NCBI GenBank assembly: GCA_012064415.1
Contig: SSNU01000322.1
Span: 1 to 16,542 of the forward strand
Reading direction: 5' to 3'
Origin: Gyrodactylus bullatarudis
Lineage: Eukaryota; Platyhelminthes; Monogenea; Gyrodactylidea; Gyrodactylidae
Length of the DNA: 16,542 bases
A program made the translations under genes and the position numbers. Under the pieces are notes generated by a model. It did no database searches. It was given only the letters and a program-made list of their open reading frames with translations, and had not been told where the DNA came from. Positions 1-7,665 of the stretch are shown piece by piece. How positions within the stretch are numbered: the stretch's first letter is position 1; each line of letters begins with the position of its first letter.

Positions 1-281
1 TTCTGATTGGTCTAACATTACTCGAATACTATTGGTCCAAATGTGATGAAATTTGGGGCAGAAATGGTATATATATACTTCCATTTTCACACAAGTCGTG
101 TCACTTTACAGAGCTTTTACCTGTAATTGTTTTTTAAGGGATAGTTAATATTTTAAAAAACACATAAAAATAGGAATAAATATATATTCAAGGTTCATTG
201 ACTGCCGCTAAAGTATTCGGTGATTATGTTTGACCCTGATGACACATCTTAAGTTCTGTTACGTTTTCTCGTTTCTTCTGG

Positions 282-960
282 TTAGCTGCTTATTTGAGTT
301 AGTTTGTTTCTTTCTTCTCCGGTTGTTCTAAAATTGGGCCATTTCAATGGTAGAGGTTTCACAATTTGTTCCTGTTTGCAGAGGGTTGGTTTTTCCCTCT
401 TGATAAAAAAGACTTTGGCAGTTTGATGGGGAAGCATTCTTATCACATACCTCATATGTTCTCTCACTTCTGTGGATCCTGTGTGAAGATGCTCTGAAAC
501 TCTGTCTTCTTATCTTCTGGTAGTATGCCCGGTATAGTCTGCTCCATATGGATATTTAAATTTATATACTACATATGAAGATTTGTAATACTCTGGTATA
601 TCCTTAGATTCATTTGTGAGCATCTTGTTTGTCTTGAGGATGTATTTGACTTTCTTCCCAGGTAATGTTGTTTGGAAGAGTTGATTTAAAGTTGTCACCT
701 TTAAATGGGATTGTTAGGTAAAATGGTTTCTCTTCCTTCTCTTCAGTGGAATTACTTTCAATCGATTCCATATAATTAATTATAAACTGTCTTGGATAGT
801 TGTTACCCATTAATATTTTTATAAGTCTTTCTTTCTCTTTTTCCCAAACAATCTCTGATGCCATTCTCTTCATTCTGGAAGAGAAAACTTCAACACAAAT
901 ACAAAATGGAATTTTTCGTTCTACCAACTAGACCTGAGAAAGGTGTGGTGCCCAATTGAT
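282..960 (-). pseudogene. Penelope-like element fragment: RT thumb end, linker and GIY-YIG domain
   Basis: A relic of a Penelope-like retroelement (PLE), whose protein joins a reverse transcriptase to a GIY-YIG endonuclease. Reading down the minus strand, codons from about 960 to 700 give a basic helical block (SEIVWEKEKERLIKILMG, then NNYPRQFI) and the linker signature KPFYLTIPFKGD. This matches the same block in the larger PLE relic at 7666-9410. After a frameshift near 690-700, a second frame (698-510) carries KVKYILKTNKML and the nuclease start YGADYTGHTTRR, corresponding to YVGQT-R in intact GIY-YIG domains. One in-frame stop (507-509) interrupts it. The same frame then continues with RVSEHLHTGSTEVREH down to a stop at 282. 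The RT palm is absent, so this is a 5'-truncated copy. The usual Cys pair before the GIY motif is not visible. Identity with the 7.7-9.4 kb copy is low, so the two are separate insertions. Family call is confident; exact ends are not. Confidence 0.82.
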
Positions 961-1289
961 TTGAAATTTCAAAAAGCCTATAGTGAATTTTCATGAGAAC
1001 ATCTGATGAAATATAATTGATGAATATTTTAACTAACCTTTTTTTTTTTCTTTCAAACCTTAGAAATGATCTTTTGAATCCTAATGATAAAAATTTATTC
1101 AAAATCATTCGAAATTCTTGAAACTGAATAGAATATCAATCGAATCTCAAAATTACTATTATTTTAAAAACAAGAACTTTCGTGGCTGAATGATTTCTAA
1201 TTTCTTCTGCTCATTCATTTATCTGCATCTATTTGAGATATAATTAAAAAATACCAGAGAAAGATTAACAAGATAACATTATTATTTTC
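961..1289. other. AT-rich stretch without a recognised gene
   Basis: This stretch lies between the small Penelope relic and the TIR element. An open minus-strand frame (1108-890) overlaps the relic and may include a few more of its codons (VGRTKNSILYLC). Upstream of that it reads as Lys/Arg/Phe-rich translated AT sequence with no recognisable motif. I see no RNA gene or clear promoter. Confidence 0.5.
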
Positions 1290-2109
1290 GGCTTATGTTC
1301 AGTTAAGGAACGCAGGTTTTTTATTGTAGTTAATCCTGTAATTACTTAAAAGTAGCTTCGAGAATTCATTAATAAGTGTTAAACGATGTTTTATTTTTCA
1401 TATTGACTTTATTCGGTTTGTGTGAAAACCTGATGAGTTGACAAACCTGTACTCGTGACATACAGTTTCATGTCTATATCTTTTTTTGAATTCATCAGAG
1501 ACTATTGTTGAACCAGGTAATATTTTATTCTCGATAATCTCTTTCGATCGATTTTTCACAGTCCGCATGTGAGCCTCTCGCGTATCGATCTTATAGTATA
1601 CACGGATGATGATAATCGTAAGAATTTCCCATATCTTGAGATGGGATTTGCTGAAGAAGGTTCCTAAAGTATGTTAGATAAGGAAAACTAACCATCTCTA
1701 ATCAAAATTTTAGCCAGATAAAGTGACCAATGCCATATCTTCTTATCAACTGACTTAGCTGATTTGATGATCTTCATCATTCTTCCACATATATGTCTTT
1801 TTCAGACTGGGATTAATCCTAAACGTTGACACAGTTCAACAATAACAACTAGATCTTGCATTAAAATCAATCCAGTAGATAAATTTTTATAACAATTTTC
1901 ATGATTTATATATTTTAGATCCATAAATAAATTTTGTAAAAATGTCGATAAAAACAAATTAAGTATCTGAAATAAGAGCTTATTTTAAATAAAGATTCTA
2001 TTTTGAACAATTATTATATCGTTTAACTCTTATTAATGAGTAATTACGTATAAGTAATTACAGGATAAAGTACAATAAAAAACTTGCGTTCCTAAACTGA
2101 ACTTTAGCC
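1290..2109. mobile_element. Non-coding DNA element with long terminal inverted repeats and 5-bp target duplication
   Basis: The ends are imperfect inverted repeats of roughly 95 bp: 1290-1387 against 2018-2109. Both ends read GGCT, three variable bases, then GTTCAGTT-AGGAACGCA followed by a T-run and TTATTGTA. Inward, ATCCTGTAATTACTTA and TCATTAATAAG-GTTAAACGAT also match. The outer 60 bp align without gaps; a short indel lies near 1355-1365. Immediately outside both ends is TTTTC (1285-1289 and 2110-2114), which looks like a 5-bp target site duplication. The 630-bp interior has no long open frame, so this is a MITE or a deleted non-autonomous DNA transposon. The superfamily is not clear from the TIR alone. 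Confidence 0.8.
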
Positions 2110-2394
2110 TTTTCGATTGTGTTAGTTATCAACTCTTCAAATATCTAGAGAATTTTTCGTCTCTTTAGGGATTCAGGAAAGATGAAATAAAAAGAAATTA
2201 GATAATTTTTTTTCCCAAATTTATATTTTTTGTCTAATACTAATGTTACTACGTTATTTTAAGTAGCTTGTCATATATATATGAGTGATACTGTCTTCGG
2301 AGAGTACAGAATCAAAATTTTTCAAGAGTATCATTTTAAACTTTTTGTTGTAATTTTAATTAAATTTATTGGTTGGTAAGGTATTTTTTTATCA
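2110..2394. other. AT-rich spacer, nothing recognised
   Basis: A stretch rich in A and T runs, with a short TATATATATG tract near 2275-2284. No open frame, inverted repeat or recognisable repeat was seen here. Confidence 0.4.
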
Positions 2395-2407
2395 AAATTT
2401 CAAATAA

Positions 2408-2513
2408 AGGTGAAGTACCCGTTTTCTATCCCACTCTGCCCAAATCGTATTTTACATCTCGGTTATATACCTAAACCATGATTTTTTAACTAATGTGAGA
2501 ACAGGGAACCAAT
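2408..2513 (-). promoter_or_regulatory. Promoter-like repeat module, copy on minus strand
   Basis: Read on the minus strand: an ATTGGT (inverted CCAAT) box at 2513-2508, TATATA at 2469-2464, TTGGGCAGAG with its first G 28 bp beyond the TATA start, and CGGGTACTTCACCT starting 20 bp further on. The module at 11391-11508 on the plus strand has the same blocks with identical 28- and 20-bp spacing and no indel, so the two are homologous. The layout resembles a TATA-type RNA polymerase II core promoter with a conserved start region. No coding sequence follows on the minus strand here. It may be a leftover 5' end of a mobile element or of a duplicated gene. Confidence 0.5.
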
Positions 2514-2884
2514 GAAATTTAAGCACAGTTATTTTTTGATTTCTAAGTAGGATTCCTGATGTGTTTCACATAAATAGCCTCAAATAATTTTTCGAAAATA
2601 TTTTCATGTAAAAGATTTAGTTATATAAAGTTATCTATCGTTTGGTATGCTTTTCAGAATTCTAGCTTCAGAAATAAGAAAGTTTCGGAAATCTTCGTTT
2701 TGAATGCAGAATTCAAAGTTTAGCCCTTTCCTAGAATTTCATACTGAAATATTATTCCGTGTTAAAACTAGATTTGTTTTAAATTTGGATAAATTTGAAG
2801 ACAAGAACCTTCATACCGTCAATTTTGATGCATTTATGAATATGAATCAGTATTTTAATAACTCATTACATTATTTTAATGATC

Positions 2885-3395
2885 AGTGGAGTCCATCCAT
2901 GGTCTTTGACAAGTTCTGAAGGTAGAATTTTATGCTCATTGATATACATGTTCAAATCAAAAATAGCTGTATCTTTTGGTATTGTGTAGAATGATTTATT
3001 TAGATTAGGAGTCAATCCAAATGTTTTAAGTTTATTTTAGTTAATAACTCAGAGTTGATGATTACAGTCGAAGGTATTGTTAAAATGAGAAATTGTTTGT
3101 CGTCGGCATATTTGAAGATTTTGTATTTTGATGATTGAATTTCAGCAAAGACTATATTAAGAAGAAGTGGTCCAACTCTTGATGCTTGAAGAATTCTAGA
3201 GAAGATCTCTGGTAGTCTGACCATCGCATATTACATTCCACAAATTGTAATCTGTTTGTGAGATAATTCTTAAGGTACATAAGCAGTTTTGAGCGAACTT
3301 CATGTTTGTGGCAGGCTTCAAGAATTGTAGAAAAGTAGACTTTACCAAATGCTCTGCTAAGATCAATATATATGTTGCAATAATTTTATAGAACT
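2885..3395 (-). pseudogene. LINE (non-LTR retrotransposon) reverse transcriptase fragment
   Basis: The middle of a non-LTR reverse transcriptase, probably of the Jockey/CR1 group, is spread over three minus-strand frames. From about 3390: RT motif A as IYIDLSRAFGKV with its catalytic Asp, then LLMYLKNYLTNRLQFVECN. After a frameshift near 3225 come a motif-B remnant, SRVGPLLLNIVFAEI, where the usual GS before it reads AS, and motif C as KYADDKQFLI. The catalytic YADD is intact at 3110-3099. After another frameshift near 3020: LTPNLNKSFYTIP and INEHKILPSELVKDHGW, matching the conserved block after motif D. The endonuclease and N-terminal RT are missing, as in a typical 5'-truncated insertion. 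Weaker similarity might continue to about 2700 but is too decayed to claim. There is no visible poly-A tail or target duplication. Confidence 0.83.
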
Positions 3396-3515
3396 CGTTA
3401 GTTATATATAATCTTCGCCGATTATATATAATAATCAAGCCTCTGATCATTTTATATAACTCACATCTTAAATGAAGAAAAACTCTGACAATCATATATA
3501 ACTCTCGTCTGATAA
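3390..3515. repeat. Degenerate short repeats built on a TATATAA core
   Basis: Four imperfect units share a pattern of a CTCTGA- or CTTCGC-type start, a short AT stretch and TATATAA(C/T). They begin near 3394, 3412, 3441 and 3482, with spacings of about 20 to 40 bp. They lie at the truncated 5' side of the LINE fragment. This looks like a small decayed minisatellite, or the junction material of the insertion. Confidence 0.35.
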
Positions 3516-3840
3516 AAAGTCAGGGGTAGTAACAAACATGCCTATCATACACTAAGTCATGAAAAATTCAAAATCAAGGTAAATGAGAGAGATAGATTGA
3601 TCTTGGTGCAATTTTTTGTGCTTATTTCAATCATATAAGTTTTGAAATTGGAAAAATAAAAAATTCCTGTATATGTTTCCTTTTAAATTTTTAGCGAATG
3701 GATTAAACTTTAAATTTAAATCGATATTACATTTGTGGAGGTACAGTCAGTTCAATTTTCTAAATTGATGCTGATTAAAAAATTTGCTCGAATTTTTTAA
3801 AGATATCTATGAAAATTCTGGTATTTCTGGACATAGAAGA
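3516..3840. other. AT-rich spacer, nothing recognised
   Basis: No open frame, RNA gene or repeat partner was recognised between the LINE fragment and the next inverted-repeat element. Confidence 0.4.
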
Positions 3841-4510
3841 TAAGATTACACAGTTTAGCAAAAAAATTTATTTTTATTGAGATTTTGACAATATGCTCGT
3901 CAGGCTGAAATAATGAGATTCTGAAAATTTGAAATTTTTTTAGCGTTCAGATTTCGAGAAATATTCGAACTTGTGTTTTATCGAATTTTCGGTCTTATTT
4001 GCACCCTAAAATGTTTATTTTAGCTCGCATTACAATTCTAAAAAGACAGAAATGATCTACAATCAATTCTCTACAACTTGTTGCCTCAAACTTTTGAGCT
4101 ACCTCTCCTGGTTTAGAAGCTATGCTCGATAGTATCTCTCAAATTTCATTTTTTTAGCAAAAGTGAATGACTCAAATCTCTTTTTGACGATGTTAGAACT
4201 TGCGCAGGATATTTTCCTTACATCGACATGTGTGAAAATGGCTGAAATTTATGAATCTGGTGTGAGAATTAGAAAAGACTTCTCAAAAATAACAAAAAAC
4301 AGTGAAAAAATGTGTTTTTTTATATTTTATTTTTTAAGATTTTAATGAATTTTACACTTTGATCAGATAGCAGTTATAAAATCTGAACGCTGAAAAAATT
4401 TCAAATTTTCAGAATCTCATTATTTCAGCCTGACGAGCATATTGTAAAAATTTCTTTGAGTATAAATGAAAAAAGTGTTATTTTGCTAGACTTTGTTATT
4501 CAAAATCTTA
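3841..4510. mobile_element. Inverted-repeat (MITE or fold-back type) element
   Basis: A 73-bp inverted repeat (3882-3954 against 4379-4451) differs at only about two positions. It includes AATATGCTCGTCAGGCTGAA and TAGCGTTCAGATTT on the left arm. Similarity continues outward with indels (TTTAGCAAAA on the left, TCTAGCAAAA in the complement of the right), so the arms may reach about 3841 and 4510. The loop is 424 bp. It holds one 60-codon plus-strand open frame (4163-4345) with no motif, probably chance. No target duplication could be fixed. The arrangement fits a non-autonomous DNA element. Confidence 0.65.
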
Positions 4511-4883
4511 GAGAGCTTGCCAGACTGAATTTTATTCAAATAAAGAAAATTCTCAAATTTTTCATCAAGAAATTGAATTTGATCAAGATTTTCCAGACTC
4601 TAGATCATAAGCTCAATATTCAAGAAATATAAGCTAGCTTTAGAAAGAGAACATGTTACAGATATTGTCAAACCATGGTCTTAGGAGATTACATATTAAA
4701 TAATTTCTTCTATAATTATAGATTATAATCTATACGTGCGATTCCTAAGTTAGTGTAAAATACAGAGTATAAAACGAGGCACTATTCCATTTAAAAAGAA
4801 ATAGGTTAATGAATGAGCTTTTACCTGTAGTTCTTCATAATAAGAATAGGTACACCATACCGAATTTGTCTTTTGGTATAACA
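4511..4883. other. AT-rich spacer with a small palindrome
   Basis: No gene was recognised. A perfect 14-bp palindrome, TAGATTATAATCTA, lies at 4719-4732. The minus-strand frame that begins in the pogo-like relic stays open through the right part of this stretch to 4750. It gives no recognisable motif after about 4890. Confidence 0.4.
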
Positions 4884-5251
4884 TGGATGTAGTTATCCGC
4901 ATAAGAATTTTACAACCGTCTAATTCAATGACAGTTAATAAATTCAATAAATTATCTAGAAGTTTTTTTTTCTTCCAGGGAAAGTGTTATTTGTTGAGGC
5001 GTGGGTATAATTCTGGTTTTTTGTCAACATTTAACTATTGTTTCTGGGTGAACATCTTCACAAACTTTGATTGCAATATTGATTGCATCTGACAAGTTGA
5101 TCAGTTTTGAGAAGTCAACTGGAGCATTTTGACTGCTACGTTTCTCATCTAAAAGCTTATTGCTTACGGAATAGAAAAAGTAATAGTTGTTTGAGGCTTT
5201 GAAATTATGAGCCCCAATTTGTCTAACAATAGTCCAAGATAACTCTTTCAA
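4884..5251 (-). pseudogene. pogo/Tigger transposase C-terminal remnant
   Basis: The open frame 5251-5024 reads NFKASNNYYFFYSVSNKLL, then VDFSKLINLSDAINIAIKVC and EDVHPETIVKC. Tigger-type transposases have, after the QPxD catalytic motif, a block of the form NFKA-YR-LL..., then INLLDAI..., then V-PETI-NCF-KAGF. Here the Trp or Phe after the final KC is a TGA stop (5023-5021), and QKTRI follows in frame. The QPxD motif with the last catalytic Asp is not visible. After an A-run near 4970 the frame shifts to LLDNLLNLLTVIELDGCKI, which plausibly ends the protein. A donor-like ACTACAG|GTAAAAG follows near 4825. The block is non-functional. Confidence 0.65.
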
Positions 5252-5374
5252 TTCTTTTAAGTTAAAATATCTTCCTTCCTCGAGATAAGATTCAAGCTTT
5301 TTTTAATTTGATAGTTACCGATTTTTTTTCACTCGTGAGCCTTGAAGAACATGGATTATCCAAAGAACTCATAT

Positions 5375-5521
5375 CTAACCTCTTAGAGTGCTTTTAGATG
5401 AGACTTTTGGAATGAATATTATCCTCGAGTAAGGCAACAATTTTATAAAAATGTTGTTCTCTGGTTCATCAATATTTAACATAGTCATAATCCTGCTGGA
5501 ATATTTCGATTTAATTTGAAG
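5375..5521 (-). pseudogene. pogo/Tigger transposase first-Asp block
   Basis: A 48-codon open stretch follows an acceptor-like TACTATTTCAG. It includes MLNIDEPENNIFIKLLP and then YSRIIFIPKV. Tigger transposases carry N-DETG-F-K-LP around the first catalytic Asp, so NIDE with FIKLLP is a good match, with TG replaced. The same piece in copy 2 (about 10900-10850) reads KLLRYSMIIL in the matching frame, which supports common coding ancestry. It ends AGAG|GTTAGA then a stop. Whether that GT is a real donor is unclear. Confidence 0.55.
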
Positions 5522-5541
5522 CTGAAATAGTATATATATGA

Positions 5542-5880
5542 TTATATTATGCCGGTGGATTTCAAGATCTTTGAAAATTTTTGTGATGTTATTTTGGGAT
5601 TCAATATTTCTGTTGCATTTCTGATGGCATTTTTTACATAGGATCGCTGGATTATATATCCATTATCAATGAGATTCATAATATTGTTTTTAACATGGTT
5701 TCGGATCCTTAAGTATCGATCTTTGTTGTCATAGTATAGATTAGTGACTATCTGATTTAGAAATCCATCTCTTCAATGTAGAAACATTCCCTATCTTTTT
5801 TCAAAAGCTTCAAAACCGTAGAGGGACTTTTCAAACTCTATGAGAATTTGATACTTTTCACTGTTCGTGTAGTTTTTCAT
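5542..5880 (-). pseudogene. Decayed pogo-like DNA-binding domain, copy 1
   Basis: The start codon at 5880-5878 opens MKNYTNSEKYQILIEFEKSL, close to MKIYTNKEKYDILLKFEESL of the intact copy at 10960-11325. A frameshift after GFEAFEK moves to GNVSTLKRWISKSDSH, matching the recognition helix VSMTTLLRWIADK of the other copy. A second shift then restores the original frame for YYDNKDRYLRIR, RSYVKNAIRNATEIL and KITSQKFSKILK. The stop is at 5544-5542. Two opposite frameshifts plus one stop make it a pseudogene. The first part is a Psq/Tnp-type homeodomain-like HTH and the second resembles the CENP-B-type HTH of pogo transposases. Confidence 0.75.
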
Positions 5881-5884
5881 GTTT

Positions 5885-6180
5885 GATATCGGAAAATGAA
5901 ATTTCAGAATCAATTTCAATGAAGTTATCTTGATGGTTCTCATCCCACCCCAATTTCAAATTTTGTGTTGAATATACTAGGGTTCTTTATATGCAATTCG
6001 GGGTCTCTTAGTTCAATGTATAATTCAAGTGTTCATAGCTATAAATTGCTATGTCCTTATTAACCCTGTAATGGCATTCAGCAATTTGTTTCACTCCCAC
6101 TTGAATTGGAATTCCCTTGAGCATAAAACTAATAAATTTTACTAAATGGGGTCTTCTTCGATATAGGTAATGGGAGTATT
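5885..6180 (-). pseudogene. Unidentified coding-like sequence, frameshifted
   Basis: Minus-strand frames are open in relay. 6178-6008 reads VKFISFMLKGIPIQVGVKQ and IAECHYRVNKDIAIYSYEHL. 6020-5940 reads YIELRDPELHIKNPSIFNTK. From about 5946, WDENHQDNFIEIDSEIS leads up to the pogo-like start. The pieces join end to end and their composition is protein-like, unlike the flanking AT sequence. I do not recognise the family. It may be an upstream part of the pogo-like element, a separate decayed gene, or chance; no counterpart was seen upstream of the second pogo-like copy. Confidence 0.3.
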
Positions 6181-6323
6181 AAAATCACACATATATCAAT
6201 GGAATACATTCCCTTTTATTTTTATATAAATCATAAATTAAAATATTAGGTTGTGCGATAAGTAATGGGACTAAATATAAAAAATACATATATTGAAAAA
6301 TCTTTTTAAATATATATAGAATA

Positions 6324-6752
6324 TCAATGAAAATAATTTCCTGACGAATTAACACCTTTCTCCCAACGAATTGGAAGTTGTCTGATACCATCAGCGAAAA
6401 ATTCTTCAGATTTTGAGCTGAAAAAGCCATCAAGTCTATTTTTTACCTCCTCTTTTGTTTTGAATGTTTTGCCTTTAAGAAAGTTTTCAAGAGATCTGAA
6501 AAGGTGATAATCAGATGGAGCAAGATCAGGGCTATAAGGTGGATGATCCAAAACATCAAAGTTTTCCTCTTCAAAAAATTTTTTAACCTCTTTACCCAGA
6601 TGAGGTCTTGCGATAGAGATGAAGTTGTCAATACAGAAGAAGGCGAGAAAACAAAAATTTTCATGAAACTGAACTTCAAAGGGGATGGTTTTAGTAATGA
6701 TGTTAGGAGAAAACTGATCAATCTCATCGATCAACATTATAACAACATACAA
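6324..6752 (-). pseudogene. mariner transposase C-terminal fragment
   Basis: This open frame carries the mariner hallmark YSPDLAPSDYHLF, followed by RSLENFLKGKTFKTKEEV and the terminal region ending SGNYF. The DD34D spacing is intact: 34 residues separate the position of the second catalytic Asp from the final Asp of PSD. However, the usual HDNARPH reads ISIARPH, so the second catalytic Asp has become Ser. The nominal start at 6752 is not a real one; the frame is the continuation of a shifted coding sequence. Together with the missing first Asp block, the enzyme would be dead. Confidence 0.9.
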
Positions 6753-6789
6753 TTGAAAATTGTATTTAAAACCCAGAGATTATTCATGA

Positions 6790-7098
6790 TCATCTCAATA
6801 AAGATACCGCGGTGACCAGACATCTAAAACAGGAAAACCATGCTGCTTCAATTTCTATAGCTGCAATGATTTCATCGTGGTTGATCTCGGAAGGTCGACC
6901 TGACCTCTCTTCATCATCAAAATTCATTTTTCCATCTTTGAAGGCTGAGTGCCACCGGAATACTGTGGAACGTTTAATTTTATCGCCAAAAACAGATTTG
7001 AGCTTTTGGAAGGTCTCTGAGGGCCCGGTTCCCAAGAAAAACTCATATGCGATAATTTTACGAAAATCTTTCTTATCAAATTTATCAATAATATCCAT
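6790..7098 (-). pseudogene. mariner transposase N-terminal fragment
   Basis: The start chosen is the ATG at 7098-7096, giving MDIIDKFDKKDFRKIIAYEF. The same frame is open further upstream, but those codons have no family similarity. Residues 10-50 form the first HTH. STVFRWHSAFKDGK is followed by the typical mariner linker DDEERSGRPSEINHDEI. Family similarity stops after about residue 85. The frame then joins abruptly to sequence that, read one frame over, gives MVFLF and RGIFIE, the block that normally lies well downstream of the GDE-W catalytic motif. About 100 or more residues are therefore missing at a junction near 6845. The frame ends at a stop at 6790. Confidence 0.88.
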
Positions 7099-7341
7099 TA
7101 TTTTTAAATTTTGAAATAATAAATATACATAAACAAAAAGAGGAGAAAATAAGCTTTCTAATGATACCAAATTTGTTTGAATTTACAAAAGTTTCGATGG
7201 AGAAAAATTTCGATAAAGTAGGATTCTCATTTCTTATCGCACAACCTAATAGCTAAAAATTAGAGTTCATGAAAATTAAATACATAATTAATATACATAA
7301 TATATTCGCTTAGTCAGACTGTGGATTCAATTTGAAATTTT

Positions 7342-7406
7342 CTATCTAATCAGATAAATTATCGGTATGGGATCAAGTCTGAAAAAATCCTAGAGATACG
7401 AAAAAA
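7342..7406 (+). repeat. Repeat R1, copy 1
   Basis: About 65 bp starting TATCTAATCAGATAAATTATCGG and containing GGATCAAGTCTGAAAAAATC. It is repeated in the same orientation at 10571-10635 with about five differences. The two copies bracket the larger Penelope-like relic and 1.1 kb beyond it. Confidence 0.85.
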
Positions 7407-7451
7407 ATAATACCTTTTTTTTACGATAATATTGTCGAACTTCATCAAGAA

Positions 7452-7621
7452 TATTACTATTATTGGTTATTGGAAGGTAAGAGAAGACCGACGTATATTA
7501 TAGTGATAAACGTTATATTTCGCCGTGTCTCTCCAGACTCTACGCCGGTTACGATATGAATACTATTATAATGCATAAATTTGTGCCCATTGATCAATAT
7601 CGGTTGATTGATTGCTCGGAA
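7452..7621 (+). repeat. Repeat R2, copy 1
   Basis: About 170 bp including GGTAAGAGAAGACCGACGTA, TTTCGCCG-GTCTCT and CGGTTACGATATGAATAC. The reverse complement is found at 10659-10843 with small indels. The minus strand is open through much of it (HIVTGVES, ETRRNITFIT). The other copy, read on its coding strand, gives YIVTGVES and ETRRNTTFIS. This could reflect former coding or simply shared origin. It ends within 50 bp of the Penelope-like C-terminus. Confidence 0.8.
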
Positions 7622-7665
7622 GGAATGAGAGTGGGAGGTTGTTTCACTGCAAATTGATTTTTCTG

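Larger units (their letters stand above)
4884..5880 (-). mobile_element. Decayed pogo/Tigger-like DNA transposon, copy 1
   Basis: Three consecutive minus-strand blocks together follow the order of a pogo/Tigger transposase. An N-terminal helix-turn-helix pair (5880-5542) comes first, then a first-Asp block NIDE (5521-5375), then the C-terminal DDE block with INLSDAINIA and VHPETIVKC (5251-4884). The middle of the catalytic domain is missing. A second copy lies at about 10845-11325; the HTH block and the piece after NIDE are recognisable in both. The terminal inverted repeats were not found, so the outer limits are those of the coding remnants. Confidence 0.7.
6246..7249 (-). mobile_element. 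mariner transposon with complete ends and internal deletion
   Basis: The ends are terminal inverted repeats: 6246 onward reads TTAGGTTGTGCGATAAG, and the complement ending at 7249 reads the same 17 bases. Similarity continues for about ten more bases (TAATGGGA against AAATGAGA). TA flanks both ends (6244-6245 and 7250-7251), the standard mariner target duplication. Length is 1004 bp, against about 1.25-1.3 kb for full-length mariners. The transposase N-terminus and C-terminus are present on the minus strand, but the middle, with the first catalytic Asp, is deleted. The element cannot be autonomous, yet its ends look usable by a related transposase. The TIR and protein suggest the mellifera/cecropia side of the family, though I could not confirm the subfamily. 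Confidence 0.95.

Noticed and set aside
1..100. ATTGGT boxes, GGGGCAGAAATGG and a TATATATATA tract resembling the promoter-like modules at 2.4 and 11.4 kb
   Set aside because: The order and spacing differ (the TATA follows the GGCAGA block), so homology could not be supported.
1420..1500. CTGATGAG followed by possible stems near 1428
   Set aside because: The second conserved core element GAAA is missing at the needed position.
4163..4345. 60-codon plus-strand frame in the loop of the inverted-repeat element
   Set aside because: It has no motif and AT-driven composition; frames of this length are expected by chance.
6443..6727. 94-codon minus-strand frame inside the mariner
   Set aside because: It is a frame shadow of the transposase C-terminal fragment, which has the real motif matches.
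6504..7114. Two 100-codon plus-strand frames in the mariner
   Set aside because: They are antisense shadows of the transposase.
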